Below are positions 1 to 7,231 of a stretch of 27,462 nucleotides of DNA, one piece after another (the first letter of the stretch is position 1; each line of letters opens with the position of its first letter). The stretch lies in contig JALVUH010000135.1 of the NCBI GenBank assembly GCA_027035735.1, positions 1-27,462 of the forward strand, in the 5' to 3' direction. Under the pieces are notes generated by a model that was not told the origin of the DNA, ran no database searches, and was given only the letters and a program-made list of their open reading frames with translations. The translations under genes and the position numbers were made by a program. The DNA comes from Nautiliaceae bacterium. Its GTDB lineage: Bacteria; Campylobacterota; Campylobacteria; Campylobacterales; Nautiliaceae.

Positions 1-2
1 AT

Positions 3-1163
3 AAATATAATGAATTTAAAGAAGCTTTTACTTCAAGATATCCTGATACTCAATTTTTTTGGAGTTATAAAACAAATTATTTAGATGCTATTTGTAAGCT
101 TTATCATAAGCTTGGAAGTAAAGCTGAAGTTGTAAGTGAATTTGAATATGAAAAAGCAAGAAGCCTAGGGATTGAAGGTAAAGATATTATTTTTAATGGT
201 CCTTATAAACCAAAAGAAGCACTAAAAAAAGCAGTTATGGAAGGCGCTAAAATTCATATTGACCACTGGTATGAGATAAATGACCTTGAAGAAATAGCAG
301 ATGAACTTGGAAGGGAAATTCCAGTGGCTATCAGATGTAATATGAATACGGGTATTTATCCGCAATGGTCTAGATTTGGTTTTAATATAGATAATGGCGA
401 AGCGTATGATGCAATAAAAAGGATTTATGAAGGCAAAAAACTTTTCTTAACAGGTCTTCATTCTCATATTGGAACATTTATGTTAAGTGCAGCTGCTTAT
501 GGAGTTGAGACAAAAAAACTGATTGAACTTAAAAACAAAGTTGAAGAAGATTTTGGATATGAGATTGAATATATTGATATAGGTGGAGGTTTTGCAAGTA
601 AAAATAGACTTAAAGGTGTTTATCAATCACCAGAAGTAATTGTACCAAGTGCCGATGATTATGCAGAAGCAATTACAAATGCTATTTTTGAAAATAATAA
701 AGGAAAACTGCCAAAACTTTATCTTGAAACAGGAAGAGCTTTGATTGATGAAGCAGGATATTTACTTACAAGTGTATGGGCTAGCAAAAGACTTCCTGAT
801 GGTAAAAAAAGTTATATCGTAGATGCAGGAGTAAATCTTTTATATACTGCATTTTGGTATAACTTTGATATAGCACTTGATAAAAGATATGAAGGATTAA
901 ATGAACCTTCAATGATAAATGGACCACTTTGTATGAATATTGATGTAATTGCTGAAAATATTATGTTGCCACCTCTAAATAGAGGAAGTGTATTAAGTAT
1001 TTGGCCAGTAGGTGCTTATAATATAACTCAATCTATGCAGTTTATTAGATACAGACCAAGAGCTGTATTAATTGATAAAAATTCAACTCCTCATTTAATA
1101 AGAGAAGCTGATGATTTAGATTATGTAAGAGAAAAAGAGATAATACCTGAATATTTAAAGTAG
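3..1163 (+). CDS. Fold-type III PLP-dependent decarboxylase (diaminopimelate/ornithine decarboxylase-like), 5' end outside window
   Basis: The reading frame is open from base 3, so the gene begins before the window; the ATG at 237 is internal and is not the start. The protein belongs to the alanine-racemase-fold (type III) PLP decarboxylases. Visible landmarks are WSYKTN with the expected PLP lysine codon at 69-71, LHSHIGT around 453-473, the phosphate-binding IDIGGGFA around 577-600, ETGRALI around 725-745, and GPLCMN carrying the cysteine normally contributed to the neighbouring active site. It ends with a GAYN..Q.MQF segment like that of LysA-type enzymes. These show the fold and a likely amino-acid or amino-acyl decarboxylase activity, but not the substrate. 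The catalytic domains look intact. Its stop lies 4 nt before the urea-transporter/M23 gene, so the two may be co-transcribed. A canonical lysA or a nonstandard relative are both possible. Confidence 0.8.
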   Translation, partial: KYNEFKEAFTSRYPDTQFFWSYKTNYLDAICKLYHKLGSKAEVVSEFEYEKARSLGIEGKDIIFNGPYKPKEALKKAVMEGAKIHIDHWYEINDLEEIADELGREIPVAIRCNMNTGIYPQWSRFGFNIDNGEAYDAIKRIYEGKKLFLTGLHSHIGTFMLSAAAYGVETKKLIELKNKVEEDFGYEIEYIDIGGGFASKNRLKGVYQSPEVIVPSADDYAEAITNAIFENNKGKLPKLYLETGRALIDEAGYLLTSVWASKRLPDGKKSYIVDAGVNLLYTAFWYNFDIALDKRYEGLNEPSMINGPLCMNIDVIAENIMLPPLNRGSVLSIWPVGAYNITQSMQFIRYRPRAVLIDKNSTPHLIREADDLDYVREKEIIPEYLK

Positions 1164-1167
1164 TAAA

Positions 1168-3174
1168 ATGAATAAATTAAGACTTTTATTCAAGCCTTAT
1201 ATTTCTATTCTCTTTTTAAGAGATATTAAAGCTGGTTTTCTTCTCTTTTTGCTTTCCTTTTTGCTACCAAGTGTAGGCATTTTGGGACTTATTGCTATAG
1301 TTGCTACGATTTTATTTGCAGAGATTGTAGGTGTTAGAGAACATTATTTAAAATATGGATTTTATCTTTATAATTCTTTGCTTGTTGGAATGGGTGTTGG
1401 ATATTTTTTTGATGTAAATTTATTGAGTATTATTTTGACTTCTATTTTAGCAGTTTTGACATTTTTAATTTCTTTTGGACTTAATAGATTTTTTATAACA
1501 TATTCTTTGCCAATTTTATCTTTTCCTTTTGCGATAGTAAGTATGATTTTTTATCTTGCAAGTTTGAAATATAATACTTTAATTAGTAATATTTTACATA
1601 GAGTTCCAATTATTGAAATTACTTTACCTTTTAGCGCTTTTTTTAAATCTATGGGTACTATACTTTTTTTGCCTTATAATATTGCCGGTTTAATTATTTC
1701 TTTAATTATTCTTTTTTATTCTAGAATCTTATTTTTTTTGGCTATTATTGGATTTTTAATAGGAGTATGGTTTCATGCTTTGTTTGTGCCTTTTAATGAA
1801 GCTTTAAATTCATTTTATAATTTTAATTTTATTTTGATTTCTATGGCTCTTGGAGGAGTTTTTTTAATTCCAAACATAAGAAGTTATATTATTGCATTTA
1901 TTGGAGTAATTTTAGCAGTTGTTTTGATTGATTCTTTTGAAGTTTTTTTTAATCTATATTCATTGCCTGTTTATACATTGCCTTTTAATATGATTACTAT
2001 TCTTTTTATTTTACTTGCTAGTATTGGATATAAATATTTTAATTATTCAATTAAAGAGACACCGGAAAAATCTCTTGAATATTATCTCTCAAATATATTT
2101 AGATTTGGCGGGAACGCTATAAAGATAAATTTGCCTTTTAGTGGGAGATGGAGTGTTTATCAAGCTTTTGATGATGAATGGACACATAAGGGAGAGTATA
2201 AATATGCTTATGATTTTGTAATAAAAAGAGATGGGAAAACTTATCAAAATGAAGGAAAATTTTTAGAAGATTATTATGCTTTTGGAGAATCGGTTCTTGC
2301 TCCAATTAGCGGATATGTAGTTGCTTTAAGAGATGATTTGGAAGATAATTTTATAGGAAATGTAGATAGAATCAATAATTGGGGTAATTATATAATTATT
2401 AAAAGTTTAAGTGGGACTTTTTATGTGGAAATATCTCATTTGATGAAAAATTCTATTACAGTTAAAGTAGGGGATTATGTAGAGATGGGACAAATTATCG
2501 CTAAATGTGGAAATAGTGGATATTCTCCAGAGCCTCATATTCATATTCAAGTACAAGCTACTCCTTATCTTGGAGCAAAAACTCTTCCTTTTAAATTTAT
2601 TGATTATATTAAAGATAAAGAACTTTTTTATTATGCTCTTCCTAAAAAAGGGGAAGAAATTGAAGCTGTTATTGTAGATAAAGCTAGTAAAATAAGATTT
2701 AATTTTATTTTAGATGATAAATTTATTTATGAAGTTTATGAAAATGACAAAAAAATAGAAGAAATTGAATTTAATGTAAAAATGAATGAAAGAGGAGAAT
2801 TTTACTTAAGTGATGGAGTAAATAAACTCTATTTTTATTTGGCAGAAAAAATGTTTTATTTTTATGAATATGATGGAGGAGAGAGTTATTTAAAAGAACT
2901 TTTTAGACTTGCTCCAAGAATCCCTTTGGTTAATAAAGAAGTTATATATTATGATATTTTGCCTATTAATATTTTGATAAAAGGATTTAAAAAATATTTT
3001 ATTGAATTTTTAATATCTTTTAATTATGAATTATTTAATAAAACTATTGAATATAATAAAAAACCGCTTGAAATTGATTCAAAATTTGGAAAAGTTACTT
3101 TTTCTTTTTATGAAAAAGGATTTAAAATGATACAATTTGATAATAAAAAACTTATCTTAAAAGGTAATCAATGA
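1168..3174 (+). CDS. Urea-transporter-fold membrane domain fused to a C-terminal M23 peptidase domain
   Basis: This is a 668-residue two-part protein. Residues about 18-295 are almost wholly hydrophobic, with roughly ten membrane segments, and match the urea transporter (UT) family pattern: FLLPSVGILGL early, the LYNSLLVGMGVGYFF segment near residue 70, the second-repeat ISMALGGVFLIP near 225, and LPVYTLPFNMITILF near 265. Residues about 310-510 are a lysostaphin-like M23 domain containing YAYDFV (D349), APISGYVV, NNWGNYIII, ISHLM (H424), VKVGDYVEMGQII and PHIHIQ (H457, H459). The last 150 residues are an extension I do not recognise. UT proteins pass urea or similar small amides; M23 enzymes cut peptidoglycan cross-links. 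The usual first zinc-ligand histidine, a few residues before D349, is not seen, so the domain may be inactive or altered. The gene overlaps the TPR gene by 4 nt. The physiological role is unknown. Confidence 0.8.
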   Translation: MNKLRLLFKPYISILFLRDIKAGFLLFLLSFLLPSVGILGLIAIVATILFAEIVGVREHYLKYGFYLYNSLLVGMGVGYFFDVNLLSIILTSILAVLTFLISFGLNRFFITYSLPILSFPFAIVSMIFYLASLKYNTLISNILHRVPIIEITLPFSAFFKSMGTILFLPYNIAGLIISLIILFYSRILFFLAIIGFLIGVWFHALFVPFNEALNSFYNFNFILISMALGGVFLIPNIRSYIIAFIGVILAVVLIDSFEVFFNLYSLPVYTLPFNMITILFILLASIGYKYFNYSIKETPEKSLEYYLSNIFRFGGNAIKINLPFSGRWSVYQAFDDEWTHKGEYKYAYDFVIKRDGKTYQNEGKFLEDYYAFGESVLAPISGYVVALRDDLEDNFIGNVDRINNWGNYIIIKSLSGTFYVEISHLMKNSITVKVGDYVEMGQIIAKCGNSGYSPEPHIHIQVQATPYLGAKTLPFKFIDYIKDKELFYYALPKKGEEIEAVIVDKASKIRFNFILDDKFIYEVYENDKKIEEIEFNVKMNERGEFYLSDGVNKLYFYLAEKMFYFYEYDGGESYLKELFRLAPRIPLVNKEVIYYDILPINILIKGFKKYFIEFLISFNYELFNKTIEYNKKPLEIDSKFGKVTFSFYEKGFKMIQFDNKKLILKGNQ

Positions 3175-3767
3175 AGAAATTAATTATTTTTTTATCAGTG
3201 ATACTTTTTGCATTTTCAACTAAAGATATTCAACAAATTTATTATAAATCATATAATTATGAAAAAATGGGAGATTATAAAGATGCTATAAAAGTTTTAA
3301 TTCCTTTATATGAAAAATATCCAAATGGATATACAATTAATTTAAGACTTGGATGGCTTTTTTATTTAAATAAAAATTATAAAAATGCTATAAAACATTA
3401 TCAAAAAGCTTCTTTAATGCTTCCTTATTCAGTTGAGCCAAAACTTGGTTTAATGAGAGTGTATTTAGCTATAGAAAAATATCAAAATGCATTAAAGATA
3501 GGAAATTCCTTACTTAGAGAGGATTATTATAATTATTATGGCAATTATTATGAAATTTTAGCTTTAATGGGAATTAAAGAATATAAAACAGCAATAAAAG
3601 TAGCAAATAAAATGCTTGCTTTATATCCTACTTCAGTTTTGTTTTTAAATTCTTTGGGTGAAATTTATTATATAGAAGGAAAAAAAGAAGAGGCAAAAAA
3701 AATTTTTGAAAATGTATTAATACTTGATCCTAATAATGTAATAGCAAAGAGTTATCTTAAAAAATGA
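3171..3767 (+). CDS. Exported tetratricopeptide-repeat protein
   Basis: The 198-residue protein starts with a short basic stretch and a hydrophobic core, and a plausible signal-peptidase I site lies near AFS-T (residues 14-17). There is no lipobox cysteine, so it is probably a soluble periplasmic protein. The rest is helical TPR repeats: the GDYKDAIKVLIPLYEKYP unit near residue 34, NYKNAIKHYQKASLMLP near 68, YQNALKIG near 104, and IEGKKEEAKKIFENVLILDPNN near 168. TPRs bind other proteins, so a scaffold or adaptor role is inferred. The ATG overlaps the stop of the UT-M23 gene (ATGA), and its own stop overlaps the regulator start, which suggests translational coupling and a shared function with these neighbours. 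No specific family is recognised. Confidence 0.75.
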   Translation: MKKLIIFLSVILFAFSTKDIQQIYYKSYNYEKMGDYKDAIKVLIPLYEKYPNGYTINLRLGWLFYLNKNYKNAIKHYQKASLMLPYSVEPKLGLMRVYLAIEKYQNALKIGNSLLREDYYNYYGNYYEILALMGIKEYKTAIKVANKMLALYPTSVLFLNSLGEIYYIEGKKEEAKKIFENVLILDPNNVIAKSYLKK

Positions 3768-4363
3768 AAATTTTAATATTTGGGACTGATTTTAAATCTA
3801 ATAAATATGAATGCAAATATATTAATAGTGAAGAAAATTTTTTTGATGAGATAATTTTTAAAAATTTTGATGTTTTAATTATTGATTTTGAATATTTAGA
3901 AAAATTTTTAGAAGTAAAACAATATTTTAAAGGAATAGTTATTTTTATTTCTTCATATATTGATGAACTTGTTTATAAAAAAGCTTTGGAAATAGGAGAT
4001 TATTTTTATACATACGAAGAGAAATGGAAAATTGCTTATAGACTTAAATATATAGCAAAAAAATTTTTAAATCAAAAAAGCAATGTTTTTGTTTTTAAAG
4101 ATTTAATATTCAATCTTAAAACAAAAGAACTTTATAAAAATAGAGAATTGATAAAATTATCTCCCGCTAAAAAAGAGATATTAAAATTACTAATTGAAAA
4201 TAAAAATAGATTTATTTCAAAAGAATATATATTGGAAAATTCAGAAAATATTGATAATATTTCAAGTATTAAAGTTTTAATTTCAAGACTTAGACAATTA
4301 GGATTTGAAATAGAAAATCAAAAAGATTTAGGATATAAACTTAATTCAAAGGAGAGTAAATGA
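3764..4363 (+). CDS. Orphan OmpR-like transcriptional regulator with degenerate receiver domain
   Basis: The 199-residue protein has two domains. Residues 1-100 fold like a response-regulator receiver (alternating strand/helix, VLIIDF with D41 at the phosphoacceptor position, IFISS at the strand-4 position). However, the N-terminal acidic pair and the conserved strand-5 lysine-proline are not visible: the region reads YFYTYEEKW. Residues about 108-194 are an OmpR/PhoB winged helix, with LSPAKKEILKLL, SIKVLISRLRQLG as the recognition helix, and the C-terminal hairpin LGYKL. Phosphorylation-independent control is therefore possible. No histidine kinase is adjacent. The start overlaps the TPR stop by 4 nt and the stop overlaps the barrel gene start by 4 nt, so it likely regulates this operon or an envelope function. 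The DNA target is unknown. Confidence 0.75.
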   Translation: MKILIFGTDFKSNKYECKYINSEENFFDEIIFKNFDVLIIDFEYLEKFLEVKQYFKGIVIFISSYIDELVYKKALEIGDYFYTYEEKWKIAYRLKYIAKKFLNQKSNVFVFKDLIFNLKTKELYKNRELIKLSPAKKEILKLLIENKNRFISKEYILENSENIDNISSIKVLISRLRQLGFEIENQKDLGYKLNSKESK

Positions 4364-5205
4364 AAAAATTATTATCAATTGCATTAATTGCAAGTTTAGG
4401 ATTCAGTGCAAATTTAACTATTATGCCTTATGGTAGTTATATTGATTATACAAAAAATTCAGTTAAAGATGAAGCTTTTGATGGTGGTGTGTATGCAAGT
4501 TGTTTTAAATGGCCATTTAAAGTTGAATTGGATGGAGAATATTTAAAAATAAATTATAGAAATAGTACTTTTATTCCTAATTATTATGAAAAAGATTTAA
4601 CTTTTGTAGGTCATTATTTTATAGGAAATCATTATCAAATTAAATTAGGTATAAGAAATATGTTTATTGATCAAAAATATAATTCAGATGATTATGATAA
4701 AGTATTAATTGGAGGAGTTTCTTATTATAAGTATTTAAAATATAATGTTGGAATTGATTATTATTATTCAACTTATGATGGTTTTCATGTAAGTCAGATA
4801 ACTCCTAAAGCAGGAGTATATTTTGGTAATTATTATTCTTATATGGGGTCATTTTATTTGAATGGAGATGTGAATTTTATTAATGTTTCAGATAAGAAAG
4901 CAGCAGGTACTAAAAATAATGGATATGTAAATGGAGATATTTCTCTTACGAATTATCAAGGACCATGGGCAACTACTATAAAAGGTTCAATAGGAGTTAA
5001 TACTTATAAAGTAGCAAATGGAGGGTTTGTTGTATATAATCTTGGAGAAGAGTATCATTATAGTTATGGATTAGATGTTTCTTACAGATTAAATAAAAGA
5101 AGTTCTTTTAAAATAGGATATGATAGAAGTAAATTTAAAAATACTACTACTAATAAAAAAGCATTTTCAAATGTATATGTAGCAAGCTTTATATATAGTT
5201 TTTAA
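4360..5205 (+). CDS. Outer-membrane beta-barrel protein of unknown family
   Basis: The 281-residue protein has a clear signal peptide (MKKLLSIALIASLGFSA, cleavage near residue 17). It then shows alternating aromatic/polar strands rich in Tyr, Asn and Gly, such as VGIDYYYSTY and YGLDVSYRL, and ends in the terminal phenylalanine (SFIYSF) typical of proteins inserted by the BAM complex. It is therefore very likely an integral outer-membrane barrel, perhaps a channel or receptor; I do not recognise a family. A good ribosome site (AAGGAGAG) lies just before the ATG, inside the end of the regulator gene, and the start overlaps the regulator stop by 4 nt. It could give an outer-membrane route for a solute handled by the UT-like protein upstream, but that is inference. 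Confidence 0.7.
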   Translation: MKKLLSIALIASLGFSANLTIMPYGSYIDYTKNSVKDEAFDGGVYASCFKWPFKVELDGEYLKINYRNSTFIPNYYEKDLTFVGHYFIGNHYQIKLGIRNMFIDQKYNSDDYDKVLIGGVSYYKYLKYNVGIDYYYSTYDGFHVSQITPKAGVYFGNYYSYMGSFYLNGDVNFINVSDKKAAGTKNNGYVNGDISLTNYQGPWATTIKGSIGVNTYKVANGGFVVYNLGEEYHYSYGLDVSYRLNKRSSFKIGYDRSKFKNTTTNKKAFSNVYVASFIYSF

Positions 5206-5822
5206 TGCGTGGATTTGTTTTAAATACTATTAGAGTTAGAGATGAAGATTTAATTGTTAGGATTTTAACAAAGAATGAAGTTTTAACACTTTATAGATTT
5301 TACGGAGCAAGACATTCATATATAAATGTAGGATATTTAATTGATTTTGTAGTGGAAGAATCTCCAAAAGCTACTATTAAAAGACTTAGGAATGTAACTC
5401 AACTTCCTTTTTCTTTTCTTTTTGATTTAGAAAAAATGCTTAATTTTAAAATTTTTATAACTCTTTTAAATAAACATTTAAGTGATGTTACAAAAATTGA
5501 TGATTTTTATTATAATTTATTATTAGAAATTACAAATGATTTAAAAAATAGAGATTCAAAAAGACTTTTGATTGAAAGTTATGTAAAACTGCTTGAAAAA
5601 GAAGGAAGACTTCATAAAGAGTTTGAGTGTTTTTTGTGTGAAAGAAAAATTGAAGGTAAAGTTGCTCTTGCAAGAGCATTTTTGCCTGCACATGAGAGAT
5701 GTATTTATGAAAAAGGGTTTGAGAGAGAAAAAATAAAAGAATTATTTGAAAATAAAAAAACTTTACTTTTTAGTGATAAAGAGATAGATAAACTCTGGAA
5801 AATAATGAATCTAGGATTTTAG
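5205..5822 (+). CDS. recO: DNA repair protein RecO (short Campylobacterota type)
   Basis: RecO binds single-stranded DNA, anneals strands and with RecR loads RecA in the RecFOR pathway. The 205-residue protein is shorter than the usual ~240. It has the N-terminal OB-like region (MRGFVLNTIRVRDEDLIVRILT), a helical middle and a zinc-binding motif: C142 and C145 (CFLC) with H163 and C166 (HERC). The match to the divergent Campylobacterota RecO rests on this layout and the opening. The ATG starts on the last base of the barrel gene stop (TAATG), so it may be translated by reinitiation. This gene has no obvious functional tie to the envelope genes before it. Confidence 0.75.
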   Translation: MRGFVLNTIRVRDEDLIVRILTKNEVLTLYRFYGARHSYINVGYLIDFVVEESPKATIKRLRNVTQLPFSFLFDLEKMLNFKIFITLLNKHLSDVTKIDDFYYNLLLEITNDLKNRDSKRLLIESYVKLLEKEGRLHKEFECFLCERKIEGKVALARAFLPAHERCIYEKGFEREKIKELFENKKTLLFSDKEIDKLWKIMNLGF

Positions 5823-5830
5823 GGGATGAA

Positions 5831-6976
5831 ATGAAAGTATTGATAGTAGGAGCAGGAATTGTAGGTATGACTTTGGCTTATGAGTGGAGAGAGAGAAATC
5901 CTAATGATGAGATAGTTATAATTGATAAAGAACCTCACGAAGCATTTCATGCAAGTGGTAAAAACAGTGGAATTCTTCATGCTGGATTTTATTACAATAC
6001 TGATTCTCTAAAGGCAAAGCTTACAGCTGATGGCAATAGATTAATGAAAAAATTTTGCAAAGAAAAAAATATAAAAATAAATGAAACAGGCAAATTAGTA
6101 GTAGCAAAAAATGAAGATGAATTAGAGACTCTAAAAGAGCTTGAGAAAAGAAGTCAAGCTAATGGAGCTGGGGTATATTTAATAACAGAAGAAGAAGCTA
6201 AAAAAATTGACTCAAATGCAAAAACTTATAAATATGCTTTATACTCTCCAAATACTGCTAGTGTAAATCCAAAAGAAGTATGTAGAGTTTTAAGAAAAGA
6301 TTTAGAAAATAAAGATGTAAAGTTTATTTTTAATATGCCATTTGAGAGATATAAAGAAAGTTTTGATTTTTTGATAAATGCAGCAGGATTATATGCAGAT
6401 AAAATTGCGCATCAATTTAATATAGGGCTAAATTATAGTGTAATTCCATTTAAAGGATTATATTTAAAATATCTAGGAGAAGATAAAATAAAAACTCAAA
6501 TCTATCCAGTTCCAAATATTAAAAATCCATTTTTAGGAGTTCATTTTACTTTAATGGCAGATAATACTATAAAAATTGGTCCAACAGCAATTCCTGCATT
6601 TTGGAGAGAAAATTATGCAGGATTTGAAAGATTTAATCTAAAAGAAATGATAGAGATTTTGAGTATTGAAGCAAAAATGTTTATAAAACATAAGTGGTTT
6701 AGAGATTTGGCTTTTTATGAGATGAGATATTATATTCCCAAAAATCTTATAAATGAAGCTAAAAAATTGGTTTATAAATTAAGAGGAGAATTTAAACCTT
6801 ATCCTCCAGGAATTAGAGCACAGCTTGTAGATTTAAATAATCTTAGTTTAGTTATGGACTTTTTAGTTGAAAAACAACAAAATCAAATTCATATTCTAAA
6901 TGCAGTTTCTCCTGCTTTTACAGCAAGTTTTGCGTTTGCTAAATATATATTAGATGAAAATATAGATAAAGAATAA
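5831..6976 (+). CDS. lhgO: FAD-dependent oxidoreductase, L-2-hydroxyglutarate dehydrogenase/oxidase-like
   Basis: The 381-residue enzyme begins with the Rossmann FAD-binding motif VGAGIVGM (residues 6-13) and an acidic strand end IIDKE. These are followed by the family segment ASGKNSGILHAGFYYN, which closely resembles the HxTGxNSGVIHAG segment of LhgO. A second FAD contact, LINAAGLYAD, lies near residue 182, and KIGPTAIP near 248 fits the same family. Family members oxidise L-2-hydroxyglutarate to 2-oxoglutarate and pass electrons to the membrane quinone pool, clearing a side product of malate dehydrogenase or related enzymes. Close DAO-family relatives (glycerol-3-phosphate dehydrogenase-like) cannot be ruled out. 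The start follows an AGGGGATG ribosome site, 8 nt after recO. Confidence 0.75.
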   Translation: MKVLIVGAGIVGMTLAYEWRERNPNDEIVIIDKEPHEAFHASGKNSGILHAGFYYNTDSLKAKLTADGNRLMKKFCKEKNIKINETGKLVVAKNEDELETLKELEKRSQANGAGVYLITEEEAKKIDSNAKTYKYALYSPNTASVNPKEVCRVLRKDLENKDVKFIFNMPFERYKESFDFLINAAGLYADKIAHQFNIGLNYSVIPFKGLYLKYLGEDKIKTQIYPVPNIKNPFLGVHFTLMADNTIKIGPTAIPAFWRENYAGFERFNLKEMIEILSIEAKMFIKHKWFRDLAFYEMRYYIPKNLINEAKKLVYKLRGEFKPYPPGIRAQLVDLNNLSLVMDFLVEKQQNQIHILNAVSPAFTASFAFAKYILDENIDKE

Positions 6977-7001
6977 ACTTAAAGTAATAAATAAATTTAG
7001 G

Positions 7002-7007
7002 TATAAT
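7002..7007 (+). promoter_or_regulatory. Putative sigma-70 -10 box for the 63-residue small protein gene
   Basis: A perfect TATAAT preceded by TTTAGG lies in the 63-nt gap after the LhgO-like gene, with T/A-rich sequence upstream in place of a clear -35 box, as is common for vegetative promoters in Campylobacterota. A start of transcription near 7014 would leave a leader of about 26 nt containing the AAAGGA ribosome site of the next gene. Confidence 0.6.
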
Positions 7008-7039
7008 AATTATGAAATTGAAAATAGAAAGGATTTTAA

Positions 7040-7231
7040 GTGGAAAAATTAAATAAAGTTATAGAAAAAATAAAAAAAGATAAAGAATTAAACGATGTAG
7101 AAAAAGCAACTGTCATTGAACATCTTAAAGAATGGTATAATGAAAAAAAATCAATTGCTTTTTTAGAAGAAAAAATTGAAGAATGGTGGGAGAAGATTTT
7201 GCCTTATTTGGATGAGGCTGGACTTATTTAA
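7040..7231 (+). CDS. Small charged helical protein of unknown function (GTG start)
   Basis: The 63-residue protein starts at GTG with a well-placed GAAAGGA ribosome site 7-8 nt upstream and has its own likely promoter. It is highly charged (many Lys and Glu), has no signal or membrane segment, and looks entirely alpha-helical, with a heptad-like N-terminal half and a Trp-rich EEWWEKILPYLDEAGLI tail. I do not recognise a family. The clear start signals argue that it is real. Its 3' end overlaps the end of the opposite-strand ClC gene by 8 nt, so the two transcripts are complementary at their tails. Confidence 0.6.
   Translation: MEKLNKVIEKIKKDKELNDVEKATVIEHLKEWYNEKKSIAFLEEKIEEWWEKILPYLDEAGLI

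Noticed and set aside
1725..1745. Runs of 7-8 T or A in the UT-M23 gene and elsewhere as phase-variable tracts
   Set aside because: Such A/T runs are expected everywhere at this base composition; no poly-G/C tract typical of contingency loci is present.
7012..7056. A 14-codon ATG reading frame overlapping the start of the 63-residue gene, as a possible leader peptide
   Set aside because: It has no ribosome site, would begin at or before the likely transcript start, and shows no regulatory peptide pattern.
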